Assembly (NCBI GenBank): GCA_038025085.1
Contig: CM076143.1
Span: 13,873,501-13,937,500, forward strand
Length of the DNA: 64,000 nucleotides
Direction of reading: 5' to 3'
DNA from: Tetragonia tetragonoides
Lineage: Eukaryota > Streptophyta > Magnoliopsida > Caryophyllales > Aizoaceae
In this document: positions 21,096 to 32,081 of the stretch, in pieces
Position numbering within the stretch: the stretch's first letter is position 1
Layout: each line of letters opens with the position of its first letter
Notes under the pieces: generated by a model
Databases searched by the model: none
What the model was told of the DNA's origin: nothing
What the model saw: only the letters and a program-made list of their open reading frames with translations
Made by a program: the position numbers and the translations under genes

Positions 21096-23883
21096 TTACG
21101 AGATGTTGGATGTTGTATCACTTTTCAGACTTTAGCTCTCTCAAATTTCCCAAATCTTCTACCATGGTAAAATCCTTTGAAAACCTGTTCGACCACTACA
21201 CCAAAAAAACACCTATGACAGCGGTCATTATTGGCCTACGATAGCGGTCCCGACCGCTTTTGTCTTGCGCGCGAACGTATGTCAAACTCTACGACTGCGG
21301 TTCCGGTTTGACCGCTGTCGTAGAGTCCTCTACGATAGCGGTTATAAACCTACCGCTGTCGTATGTTGGTCAAACTTTGATTTTGACTTAGCTTTAAACT
21401 ACGACAGCGGTTGTAGACCAACTGCTGTCATATGTGACTTATGACAGCGGTTGTTGACCAATCGCTGTCGTAGGTATATTTCATAATTATTCCTTGTGTG
21501 TGTGTTTGTGTGTGTGTTAGCGTTGATGGTTCTATAGCAACCAATATCAAAATGAAGTGCAGTGAACAACGAAAGAAGACACCACTGATAAACAAAGTTA
21601 TATTATAACAAACATAATAACATTATTAATTAGTAAGAGTACATCAATTTATCACAATAGTCTAACTAATTAGCTCAACTCATTACATAGGATGCCCCCA
21701 CTCTCATAACTTCATCAATGGGAGATGTTCAATAATTGAGATATCCGAAATGTTCTCAAAAACTGCAAAATTTATGAAATTTAATATTAATTAAAATAGA
21801 ATAGAATATCTTTCAAAAGACCTTACAAGTCTAGAGAACCAAGCCACAACAACTCATACTAAGAATGCAAATCAAAACACAATTTAGAATATCATGTAGA
21901 AAACTGAAGGACACAGGGTAAATGATACCTCATACCTCAGTGCTATTTTGAAACAGTCCACAAACATGTAGAGCTAAATGGCATGCAGCAATCAACTGGT
22001 TGATGCACGGACAGTCTTAAACAGCTTTAGCTTGTAGCCTTATACTGCTTCCCTTTTTACACAATCATTGAGCTATATCCGCTCCAAAATAGATCATAAC
22101 TTCTAGCACACGCATATCAGATATTTATATTTACATAGATAGAAATCCATTGACAAGTTGTTACACTATAATCACAAAGCCAAAAACCATTATGATTTTT
22201 ACTCATTCATGTTGTCCATCAGAACTGGAAACTGACTTCTTCCTCCTAGATCTAGCACCAGAACAATTAAATCATGCTCAAACAGTCCACAAACAGATTC
22301 GAAAACAGAACAGACCCATTGTACTAGTCACAAGCAAACCAGTCAAAAAATATGTAGACAATTTACCCCAAAAAACGCATTGGAACTATCTTCTAGTGTT
22401 TAGTTATCAATTCCAATGAGAAAGGTAACAAGGACAGAGAACCAAAATAAAAACATAGATTCAACTAGGCAGAGCAAAAAAAACAAAGAGAGAGAGAGAG
22501 ACATAGACATTTTCCTGTAATTATTTTATCCTGATAAATTGACCAAATATACTTCAAAGCAAACTGTGTAACCGATAAAGGGCCAAAAAAAACATATTAA
22601 GTCCATAAACCATCAGCAGCTGCAAAGCCAGTGGAAAACCCTGATTTAGATGCATCAAATAACTTCTATTTTTCCTTTGCCAGCTCGTTTAGTATGAGGG
22701 AATCACTTACGAAATGCACTTAAGGCAAGCCCGAAGAAACATATATCATATTTGCATGCAACATCAAAACAGAGAGATCATAGTCCCACATTATTTTGGA
22801 TAGGAAAATCTGAGGTTAACAATAATAAAAAGGCATTGAAGCAAAGAAACAGTATGCTTAAAGTAATTAACTTAAGACACTCTAGCCACTTGAACTGCAT
22901 TCAGTATGACACTCTCGCCACTCTACATATTTTGTGTATTCAGTATTTCCAGTACTGTGAATTTAAACACACAAACGTAGGAGAAAATTATCATTGCATA
23001 ACAACTTGTTCTCTTTCACTTGATATCTAAGCAGAAATCTGGAATAATTAAGAGTAACCGACATATGCTTGCATTAGTTTTCTTGCAGAGCATATGCTTC
23101 TAAGTTCTACACATATTATGCCTCAGGAATAAGTAAGAGTAACCAACAAAGAAAGAACCAAACAAAAGACGAAATATAGGAGGAATGATTAAGCAAATAA
23201 CCATAGCAAAAGCATGCCTGTTGCTTGAAAATGCTAAGCTTACTGCTGACATATCAAGGTAACAGGGTACAAATGACAGAGGAGTGCTTGGAAAACTTCC
23301 TCGTTTCTTCATCATCAGTTTGCATCACCCCTTGCTGCAACATTACAACATGCAACAGTGGTTGGATTAGATTCTGGATTGTCAACATATAAAACTTGTA
23401 CCAATCCTACTGTACATAAGCTAGCGCAATGTGCTCCACATTATTTCATTGTAAGACAAATTACTTGCTCACATTACAGTCATGGAATTTCCAAACAAAC
23501 AATTTCAAACTAGCTGTCAAAGAAGCAAAGATATTCCTCAACAAAGTTCATTTCAGTTAAGCATGTGAATATGACACAACTAAGATACATATTACATAGA
23601 ATCACTGATTAAGAAGAATGAACAATCTAATATGTCTATGTCCATGCTTCAGAGCTCTGAAGTATAACCTCAAGTACCAACAAAGATGAACTTTTCCTGC
23701 ATAACCATTCTGATTGCCACGTCAGCCAAATAAAAAATATTCTTATCATATCATATACTGAACAACTGCTGTAACCGAATCACATACTGTTCTAATCGAA
23801 TCACATCCCAAATCCACATTTCTATTTATACACAATAAGTTCAAAAGGCGAAAACGGATCAGTAACATCAAAGATATGAATGA

Positions 23884-24022
23884 CATACCAACACCAAAAC
23901 CTAACTCAAGAACAGAAAGCCCTTTGAGCATCTCAGCATTTTTGGAGAGGTAATCATTCATCAACTCTACCCCAGGCCACACCAACTGACCTATCAGATC
24001 AAAATCAGTTGTCCCAGACACA
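23884..24022 (-). pseudogene. Captured methyltransferase exon inside CACTA
   Basis: The minus-strand translation includes SGTTDFDLIGQLVWPGVELM, NDYLSKNAEMLKG and SVLELGFGVG, and then meets a GT donor (GTATGTC). This matches the N-terminal part of the METTL21/nicotinamide-N-methyltransferase-like SAM-dependent methyltransferases of plants, including the motif-I pattern VLELGxGxG. The final Gly-rich element reads GFGVG where GSGVG is usual. No following exon is recognisable, so this is a fragment. Intron-like sequence flanks it, suggesting capture of genomic DNA. Confidence 0.65.
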
Positions 24023-24139
24023 ACAAATTAGCATCAGTAATTGATTTTTCCCCAAACCCTCATCTGAAATTAACCATTTATGCATGATTCAATAAGCAGC
24101 TGTCGTTGCTATCAAATTACTCCAAAATTCAATCCAAAA

Positions 24140-24745
24140 TTCATTGAAAAGACCAATCCATTGAAAAGACCAATCCATTGAAAAGACCAATCCAATGCTA
24201 TCCAATTACAAGCAAAAATCAATAAAAATATGATCCAAATCTAATTACTCCAAAATTCAATCCCATCCATCCAATTACTATAAAATTACATGCATCATTA
24301 TTCATCACACAATATAAATAAGTAAATATCAACTATCCCAATTCAAACCCAGAAACAGCAAACGACAAGATTGCTTAAATTAACATAGATTTCCCCAATT
24401 ATATATAAAGACTCACAGGAGAAAACATCAAGTCAGAATACTCATTCAAACAACTTTTACACAGATTCCAATTCAATGCACATGTTAATTAAGAACATTA
24501 CAAAGAACAAAATCCTTTTTTTTCGTACCAAAACCCTAACAATCTCAAACCCCAACACATTGCATATTAAAAGAACTAGAGCAAAACCACATAAATCGGT
24601 AAGAAAAACCAAAAATTGGAGCATTAACTACATCAAAACTCAAACTCGAAACCCTAGAGCAAAACCACTTAAATCGGTAAGAACAACCAAAACTTGGAGC
24701 ATTAATTACATCAAAACTCAAACATGAAACCCTAACTTAACAAAT
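24140..24745. repeat. Short tandem repeats inside CACTA
   Basis: Two patches are present. A 17-bp unit 'ccattgaaaagaccaat' is repeated about three times at 24143-24196. A unit of roughly 80 bp containing 'cttggagcattaattacatc' is repeated twice at 24575-24735. Confidence 0.6.
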
Positions 24746-26734
24746 AACAAACTGCCGTAAACACTTATCAAAAACTTATTACCTCAAATTTTCAATTTGC
24801 TGAGCCAGATCTAGGGTTTTAAAACAAGAAATCAATCGATTTAGTTGCAGAAATAACATAAGAATGAGAAGATTATAGAAATTGAATCACCTAGCTGGAG
24901 AATTTTCTCACAATAGAACGGAATTAAAAGAATCTCTCTCGGAGAAGAAGACTAGCAGGTTCGCGAAGAGAGAATGGAGGTGCGAGAGCCCAACAACGAG
25001 TGCAGGAGATGGAGGTGATGGTTCGAGCTGCTGGTGGTGGGTAAGACGAAGACTCCGGTGACGAAGAGCTCCGGTGACGACAGTTCGCAGAGAGAGAAAG
25101 TGAGGGTCGGTGAGAGAAAATGTTCTCGTTGTTGCTTGGGTCTTTCTTTTGGGTGAAATGGGATTGATATTGAAGCATGCTCAGCGGCCCAATTGAAGCC
25201 GCTGTGCTAGGGCCATTACGACAGCGGCCCATTTGTGAAATGCTGTTGTACATATCCTATGACAGCGGCTGCATATTGACCGCTGTCGTAGGTCCTTAAA
25301 ATTTCGTTTTTTTCTATTTTTTTCATTTTCTTTTAATATATACAACAACGGTTAAGGCGGAACCGCTGTCGTAGGGGTGCTGTCGTAGGTATTTTTTTTG
25401 TTGTAGTGGATGCTTGGTGCAAAAAATCTGACCATAGAAGAAAAACTTGAACTGGCTCCGTTCCATGTCTCTACCTTGCTGACTTTGAGACCAACCAAAA
25501 TATTGTGGCCCCTTCTTCGATCTGCTCTGAATTATTGGGACCCTGACTTACATGTCTTTCGCTTTGGTAACTCTGAATTATGCCCTTTAGTTGAAGAATT
25601 TGCTGCGATCACCAACATGCCTGATGTTCTTCCTCCAGCTGTGTCGTACTTGAGAGATGGTTTTAGTGCTCAGTATAGGAAATCCCTAGGCTTGTCATCT
25701 GCAGAAGCCAAAAGCATAGTTCTTGGTGTCGATGTGGACTTGGTTTAACTCTGTGAAAAATTTGTTATTTCCTCTGACAAAAATTGTAATATTTAGGTGT
25801 TGCCGCCGACAGGCTTTTGTACTTTGCCTGTTGAACCGCCTATTGTTTGCTAACGCAGAATCGCCTAACTTGGGTTGAGCCTCGTTGCTGCGAGTGGTTA
25901 ATCAAATGGTTGAAGGGCATTCTCCTTTGCATCTGGTGGTAGGGGAAACTATTATTGGGCTTGACAGGTTGAAAATCTCTCCTCACAAATCTTTTTCTGG
26001 CAGCCCCCTGCTGCTTCAAATTTGGTTATGTGAGCATCTAAGGCTAATAGAGTCACCAGAGAATATGATAGCTCGTGTCCCTCGAGCCTGGTCAAAGAAA
26101 ACTTATACTACGGCTAGCTTCTTGGTTAGGAAAAAGGCTATATTCTGAAAAGTCCATTGCTGAATGGGATGCCTTTTTCCATGCAGGACCTGTTATCCGT
26201 TGGCATGTGTCCAGGTGGAGCTTGACTTCCTTAGTGGCTTGTGGTAATTTGGTTCCTCATACTACCATACTGGGTCTGTACAGGAGTACTTTCTTCTTTC
26301 CTTCTAGGGTCATGAGACAGTATGGGTTGAAGCAGATTATTCCTCGTCAGGAGACCACGAAACCACCTATCATAGCTTTGACCACTGAATTTGCTGCGAA
26401 TTGGGGAAAGTATTGGCGTAGCCAGGACCGCTTGATTGTACCTCGGGTGATTACCCCAACTCAAGTTTCTGAGACCTACTTGAACTGGCTTTCCTGCAGT
26501 GATGGAGAAGCGAGATGAGCCCTTCGTCATGAGGAATGGGACCAACTAAAGCCTAAGTATGACTCAAGAACAGGAAGCAAGAAAAGAAAGGAAGGGCCTC
26601 AGGTGGGAGGCTATCATGTACTAAAAAGAGGCAAGCCCCCAGCTCAAGGAAGCGATCACAGGTCGTCCTCAAGCCAACGTCCTTCAAAGAAGAACTCTTC
26701 GACGAAGCCTTCTAAAGGGAAGAAGGATTAAAGT

Positions 26735-27039
26735 AGTCTTCTTAGAAAGCAAGTCTAGTCTTGAAAAAAATAATAAGAATTTGTTTAGCTTAAACCCTCA
26801 TAGTTGCACTCTTCTTCTTTTTTTTATAACCTTAGTAAGTTAATTTTTGCAATGTAAGCTTATTCGTTCAGTTTGAATAAAGATTATCCCTTTTGAATGA
26901 GTTGAATGGAAGTTTTGGATTGATTTTGGCCGGGGCCCTTAAAAGGGTTACCTACGTATCCAGTGTGGAATCAGGCCAGCGTAGTTCGTTCAACTTGTGT
27001 ACGTCTTTTTTTTTTTTGGGATTATTATTTTATTTATTT
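26735..27039. other. Convergent spacer between aORF1 and integrase (nested element)
   Basis: This is non-coding and homologous to 10990-11240 of the outer element. It includes the shared phrase 'ggttacctacgtatccag'. It contains a short T run (27007-27017), and at 26993-27007 'caacttgtgtacgtc' occupies the position of the (CA)n array of the outer element. Confidence 0.55.
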
Positions 27040-28365
27040 TTAGACGTAGCACTTCTTCAATTGGTCCATATTGGTGAGCTGACTGAACTCGATGCCATCA
27101 ATGTCCATGAGTCTGACCGCACCTCCTGATAGAATGTCTTTGATGATGAACGGACCAGACCAGTTTGGTCGAAATTTGCCTCTGGGGTCGGTAACTGGGA
27201 CACGTAAGTCTTTCCAAACTAAGTCCCCTTCCTTTAATTTCCGTGATCGGACCTTTTTGTTGAATGCTCTTGCCATGCGTTGCTGGTACATGTGGGAATG
27301 GTCTAGGGCCCGTAGGCGTCTTTCATCCGTGAACATGAGTTCTTCGTAGCGGGCTTGTAACCATTGGGTTTCAGGAATTTCACCTTCTAAGGCTATGCGC
27401 ATGGAGGGTAGTTGTACTTCTATGGGTAAAACTGCTTCCATTCCGTAGACTAGGGAATAAGGTGTCGCTCCCGTAGAGGATCTTATGGATGTTTTATATC
27501 CCCAAAGGGCAAATAGGAGTTTTATGGGCCAATCTTTGTAGTTTTCTATCATCTTTTCAATGATAGTCTTGAGGTTTTTGTTGGCGGCTTCTACTGCGCC
27601 ATTGGTTTGGGGACGGTAAGGGGATGATTTGTGGTGCTGGATTTTGTAGTTTCTGAGGAGGGCGGCTGTCTCGGCTTTGAAATGGGATCTATGGTCACTG
27701 ATAATTTTATGCGGAACACCGTATCGGCAAATGATGTTGTTCCTTATGAATTTGGACACTTGTTTGAAGGTAAGGACGGCATAGGATTGGGCTTTGACCC
27801 ATTTGGTAAAATAGTCATTGGCTACTAGGATGTACTCATGACCTCCCGAGCATTTCGGGGTGATTTTACCAATGATGTCTATTCTCCATGCGGAAAACGA
27901 CCAAGAGGATGTGAAATTGTGGAGCATTGAGGGTGGCATATGCTGCAGGTTGGCATATATCTGACACTTCTTGCACTTCTTGACATAGTCGTAGCAATCC
28001 CTTTCCATAGTGGTCCAGTAGTATCCCAGTCGTAATACCTTTTTAGAGAGCATTCGACCATTCATGTGTGGTCCGCACACACCATTGTGTACCTCGTCCA
28101 TAATCTTTGCGGCTTCTTCGGAGTTCACGCATCTGAGGTTGACCCTGTTGTGGGATTTCTTGTACAGAACCCCCTTGTATTCTATGTATTGTGTCGCTAA
28201 AAGACGGATGGCCCGTTGGCTCTTAGTGGTGAGTCTTGAGGGTATATTCCTTTGGTGATGTAGTTGAAGACGTCTTGGTACCAAGGATCTACTTCGATCG
28301 GAGCCAGGGCCATATCTGTGTCGAGGTTGTTGAAAAAGGCTGGCTCGCTTCTTCTTTGTATACAA
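27040..28365 (-). CDS. Tat integrase (largely intact ORF)
   Basis: This is a 441-codon open frame for the retroelement integrase. About the first 65 residues are out of register with upstream RNase H (VLYKKSHNRVNLRCVN marks the true frame). Then come the HHCC zinc finger (HNGVCGPHMNG ... CYDYVKKCKKCQ), the catalytic core with D in WRIDIIGKITP, D in IISDHRSHFKAE and E in NGAVEAANKNLKTI, and the C-terminal domain (GDLVWKDLRVPVTDPRGKF, GPFIIKDILSGGAVRLMDI). All three catalytic acids are present. The separate frame suggests decay of the polyprotein upstream rather than a natural start. It converges with aORF1. Confidence 0.85.
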   Translation of the reverse strand: MYTKKKRASLFQQPRHRYGPGSDRSRSLVPRRLQLHHQRNIPSRLTTKSQRAIRLLATQYIEYKGVLYKKSHNRVNLRCVNSEEAAKIMDEVHNGVCGPHMNGRMLSKKVLRLGYYWTTMERDCYDYVKKCKKCQIYANLQHMPPSMLHNFTSSWSFSAWRIDIIGKITPKCSGGHEYILVANDYFTKWVKAQSYAVLTFKQVSKFIRNNIICRYGVPHKIISDHRSHFKAETAALLRNYKIQHHKSSPYRPQTNGAVEAANKNLKTIIEKMIENYKDWPIKLLFALWGYKTSIRSSTGATPYSLVYGMEAVLPIEVQLPSMRIALEGEIPETQWLQARYEELMFTDERRLRALDHSHMYQQRMARAFNKKVRSRKLKEGDLVWKDLRVPVTDPRGKFRPNWSGPFIIKDILSGGAVRLMDIDGIEFSQLTNMDQLKKCYV

Positions 28366-29060
28366 ACGGGCATCATGCTAACTGGGTCGGGTATGATAAC
28401 CAAGGATGCCAATTTGGATAGCGCATCCGCAAATTGATTATCCTCTCGTGGAAGGTTGGTGAAGGCTACCTCTTCAAAATTGTCAAGTACTTTATCTAAA
28501 TATTCCTGGTAGAGTGCCAGGCTTTCGCTGTGTACTTTCTATTTTCTGGAGACTTGGTTGATGATCAGCAGAGAATCCCCATAGACTTTGAGTGTCCGGA
28601 TTCCAAGGCCTATGGCTGCTTGTAAACCAATAATACAAGCTTTATATTCGGCCGCATTATTAGTGACAGGGAAGTCCAATTTTACCGAGATGGTAGTATG
28701 AGCTTCATCTGGAGATACCAGGAGTACTCCCGCGCCATAACCCTTTTGGTTGGATGCCCCGCCAAAGTACATTTTCCAGCAATTTTCTTCAATTAAGGCC
28801 ACATCCTCATCGGGGAAGTCATATTGCTCGTGCTCCTTGGCTGTGTGAGTGGGGTGCTAGGCCAAGTACTCTGAAACTGCGTGTCCCTGATGGTCTTTGT
28901 AGGGTCAAACTTGAAATCGAATTCCGACAACAAAACCGTCCACCTTGCGATTCTTCCACTTAGGACTGGCTTCTCGAATATATACTTGAGGGGATTCATT
29001 CTTGACCTTACCAGTATGGGATGATTGAGCATATAATGTCTGAGTTTCTTGGTGGCCTAG
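28366..29060 (-). pseudogene. Tat RNase H and archaeal-like second RNase H
   Basis: The right part (29032-28803) is the end of the first RNase H and connector (LNHPILVRSRMNPLKYIFEK, GRIARWTVLLSEFDFKF). The next frame (28802-28539) is a second RNase H of the archaeal-like type found in Tat elements: MYFGGASNQKGYGAGVLLVS, TNNAAEYKACIIGLQAAI, YGDSLLIINQV. The first catalytic Asp (YFDG in the family) is Gly here, while Glu (AEY) and the second Asp (GDS) remain. A stop at 28539 interrupts before the tail, which continues in LPREDNQFADALSKLASLVI. Frame changes separate the parts. Confidence 0.75.
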
Positions 29061-30260
29061 ACTAAAGCTAAGCAGGTCTTTTCAAGGCTTGAATATCTGG
29101 TTTCATAGTCAATGAATTTCTTTCTTAAGTAATATATAGCTCGTTCTTGATCTTCAATGGCTTGGCTAGCATAGCCCCCATGGTAGTGTTGGTTATTGTC
29201 AGATAAAGGATCAATGGCAGACCTTGCTTTGGAGGAGCAAGAATAGGTGGGTTGGCTAGATAATCTTTGATCTTGTCGAACGCTTCTTGACACTGATCAT
29301 CCCACTCGATTTTGACCCCCTTCTTCAATTTCTTGAATATGGGTTCACATGTTATGGTGAACTTTGATATAAACCGACTTATGTATTGAAGTCGACCGAG
29401 GAACCCCCTAATTTCCGTTTCATTCTTGGGTGGCGGCATTTCAACTATCGCTTTGATCTTGGATGGATCAATTTCGATTCCCCTTTGGCTGACTACATAA
29501 CCCAACAGCTTGCCTGACGTGACTCCGAATGCACATTTTTGAGGATTCAGTCGGAAGTTATACTTGCGTAACCTTTCAAAGAACTTGTGGAGCGCCTGAA
29601 TATGCCCGTCTCGGTGCCTTGATTTCACAATCATATCATCCACAAAAACTTCGGCTTCTTTATGCATCATATCATGTAGCAGAGTTGTGGCGGTCCTTTG
29701 GTAAGTTGCACCTGCGTTTTTTAATCCAAAGGGCATGACTCTGTAGCAATAGGTTCCCCAAAGGGTTATGAACGTTGTTTTGCTCATATCTTCTTCAGCC
29801 ATCTGAACCTGATTGTACCTTGCGTAGCCATCCATGAATGACAACAGCGCGTACTCGACTGTGTTATCTACCAAAAGATCAATGTGGGGTAAAGGAAAAT
29901 CGTCTTTTGGGCTAGCTTTGTTGAGGTCCCTGAAATCGACGCACATTCTGACTCGGCCATCCTTCTTCGGTACTGGAACCACATTGGCGATCCATTCAGG
30001 ATAATCTGATACCACAATGAACCCAGCGACAAGTTGCTTTTGTACCTCTTCCTTTATTTTCAATGCCCATTTTGGTCGGAGACGCCGTAATTTCTGCTTA
30101 ACTGGTTTAGCATCAGGGTATAAAGGGATTCTATGCTCGGCTATGCTTCTTTCAATTCCTGGCATGTCCTTGTAAGACTACGCAAAGACATCTGTGTATT
30201 GTTTCAAAAGCTCAACAAATTGCTCACATTCCTGTTCAGTTAGGAATAATCCAATTCTTA
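29057..30260 (-). pseudogene. Tat reverse transcriptase
   Basis: The Ty3/gypsy RT reads continuously for about 346 codons (30165-29125). Visible motifs: PKWALKIKEEVQKQLVAGFI, VPVPKKDGRVRMCVDFRDLN (domain 2), PLPHIDLLVDNT, LSFMDGYARYNQVQM (catalytic Asp), YCYRVMPFGLKNAGATYQR, EVFVDDMIVKS (FVDD in place of the common YVDD), FRLNPQKCAFGVTSGKLLGY, ISRFISKFTITCEPIFKKLK. A TAG just upstream (about 30178) replaces the Trp of the conserved DVFAWSYKDMPGI phrase. A frameshift near 29140 separates the RNase H start (QERAIYYLRKKFIDYETRYS). So the polyprotein is broken on both sides. Confidence 0.88.
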
Positions 30261-31165
30261 CTTCATGAGGTTCGCTTTCATTGCTCAAATTAATTTATTT
30301 TGTTTCCTCCACAATGGAGGTCTTTTGTTCATGATTGATTACTGCTTTTCGCAGATCTTCAGGCAACTCATTTTCGTCATTGGGTTTATCAACAGCTAAA
30401 CAAGGCAAGAAATAAGCAGAAGGATTTTTCATTTTATTAGAATTGAAAATAGCAAGAAAGGGATCTGAATTAAGCAGAAGGATTTTTCATTTTATTAGAA
30501 TTGAATATAGCAAGAAAGGGATCTGAATTTCCCCTCACATTGACACTAGACTTAGGAAAAGAAAAGGGAACAACACTCCCTGTTACTGACTCATCCTTAG
30601 GACCTAGGCTAGACACTGACTCTGACTGAGACTCGGAATCAGATTCTGCCATCATGGGTCCTTCTCCGGTTGATATCGTGACCTTTCGTCCATTCGGGCC
30701 AGTCCAACTTACTTCTTTGCGCTATCCCATGGTGATATCTTCGGTGGTATATATTAGGTCGGCGGGATTGAAGTTGCGATCATTGAGAGCCATTACCTCT
30801 TCATTTATCTCAGGAGCTTCAACCATTCTGGTTTCTTGGCTGAATAAAAGACCCAGCAGCTGGTTACCTGGTGCTTTGCTCCGGTCTTGACCTGCTGGTT
30901 CTGAGGGGTATGGTGGTGTGCCTCCTCATCTAATTGATTGCAGTCTTGGAAGATTTCAAAACCCGGGTGTGTGACCTTGGCTTCTTTGTCATAGTACGGC
31001 TCAGGGAAACCGTAGTATGGGCAATAGTCCCCTTCTGTGATGAACTGACCATTTAGTGTGGGGCTATAAGGAGGTATGACTTGTTTTCCCTTAAACTGTT
31101 TCCTTTGTTTCAGAGCCTAGTTATGAATTTCTTTGTCAGTAGGTTTGTAGCCAAGTCCAAAGGAG
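30261..31165 (-). other. Gag-pol spacer; protease not recognised
   Basis: Reading frames are fragmentary (for example GKQVIPPYSPTLNGQFITEG and CNQLDEEAHHH on the minus strand near 31100-30900). I could not find an aspartic protease motif. A perfect or near-perfect 58-bp tandem duplication lies at 30414-30529 ('aagcagaaggatttttcatt'). Confidence 0.5.
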
Positions 31166-32081
31166 TTATTTTTGCCTTCGAATTTGAAGGTGGTAGGCCC
31201 TTGTCCAATTCTTTCTACCGGGTATGTACCCTTGCTTTTTGAGGAAACCATTAACATGAGGGTTCAAGTGTGGTATGAATGGTGCTTGATCTATTTCGAG
31301 CACGTTGACTTCAGGCTGCGGTTCATACTTTCGTACTGTGATCTTGAATATGTGAGATTTTGGAGGAGAAACGACTCCGGAATTAATGACGGATTGGATG
31401 TCATACTTCAAACGGTAGCATTGTTCGGTGAGATGACCAAAGCACCTATGATATCTGCAATAGAGGTAATGATCTTCCTCTTCCGGCCAAACTCCTTCTA
31501 AGAATTGTAGATCTCCGCGGCGAAGTAGAGCCATCATGACATCGTGAATAGGTACTGCTAGTGGAGTGAATTCCCTGGTAGGGATGCTCGATCTTTCCTT
31601 GGATAACCAATGATGCGCGGTCCACATGGTCCATTCATCAATGAAGGCTTGGATTTTGTCCCTCAGATTCCTGCAGTCATTGGTGTGATGTCCGCAGGCT
31701 CGACAGTACTCACAATAAACACTTGGATTTCCATTTTCTAGGAGTTCATAAGTAGGTCCCACCGAATGCATGTAGCCATATGCCCTCATTTACTGAAAAA
31801 TGTGTTCTTGAGGCCAACGGGGTTGGCCCTGATTGAGAATGATCTTATCCCCTTCTAGAGCCTTAATTCTTTGTTCTAACCCAGCAACCGTCTTCCGCAA
31901 CCTCTTGATCTCTGAGTGATAGACGACCGTATACTGAGACAGGTAGTCAATATCGTCTTGCGCTTCAATACGGGCTTGGATTGGCTTGCCCGTGCTTCTG
32001 TACTCAACGAGTCTAGGGATTTCATCAGGATCAAGGCCCACTGGAATCTTAGCCTCTCGCAGTGATTGGTCCAATTGTTCC
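31166..32081 (-). pseudogene. Tat gag, middle and zinc-knuckle region (capsid core missing)
   Basis: The frame resumes right after the solo LTR: EQLDQSLREAKIPVGLDPDE, then a coiled coil (YHSEIKRLRKTVAGLEQRIK) to 31790. A stop follows, then MRAYGYMHSVGPTYELLENG, knuckle 1 CEYCRACGHHTNDC (CCHC) and knuckle 2 CRYHRCFGHLTEQC (CHHC). The C-terminal domain includes FLKKQGYIPGRKNW. The gag core present at 8190-8620 in the outer element (FYTLNLEKYHTWSEF etc.) is absent, so particle assembly could not be encoded here. Confidence 0.75.

Larger units (their letters stand above)
21193..25408. mobile_element. Non-autonomous CACTA (En/Spm) transposon with captured gene fragment
   Basis: The left end is CACTACACCAAAAAAACACC. 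The reverse complement of the right end is CACTACAACAAAAAAAATACC. The 3-bp target duplication is GAC (21190-21192) / GAT (25409-25411); the uninterrupted sister gene reads GAT. Subterminal regions at both ends carry many copies of a 12-14 bp motif in both orientations (TACGACAGCGGT / ACCGCTGTCGTA; 21229-21470 and 25195-25385), as expected for transposase-binding sites. No transposase is present. The interior includes a methyltransferase-like exon and two tandem repeat patches. Confidence 0.92.
21164..26730 (+). pseudogene. Tat antisense aORF1, PMD protein, disrupted by CACTA (nested element)
   Basis: The ATG at 21164 gives MVKSFENLF, and codon 10 is split by the CACTA insertion. The frame resumes at 25409 (DAWCKNLTIEEKLELAPFHV). 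It reads through PTKILWPLLRSALNYWDPDL, FRFGNSELCPLVEEFAAITN and DGFSAQYRKSLGLSSAEAKS to a stop at 25746. Downstream blocks (PLHLVVGETIIGLDRLKISP, LTTEFAANWGKYWRSQDRLI, ETYLNWLSCSDGEAR) are in shifted frames, so the gene is dead. The C-terminus is basic, ending at about 26730. It contains the middle region that is deleted in the outer copy. FRFGNSELCPLVEEF matches the PMD core pattern. It is antisense to pol and converges with the integrase end. Confidence 0.7.

Noticed and set aside
23100..23315. 71-aa minus-strand frame in the CACTA element as a further methyltransferase exon
   Set aside because: I could not match its translation to the methyltransferase family, and the splice phase is unclear.
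24476..24727. 83-aa basic frame inside the CACTA element
   Set aside because: It is produced by a tandem repeat of about 80 bp in A-rich DNA and has no domain or splice context.
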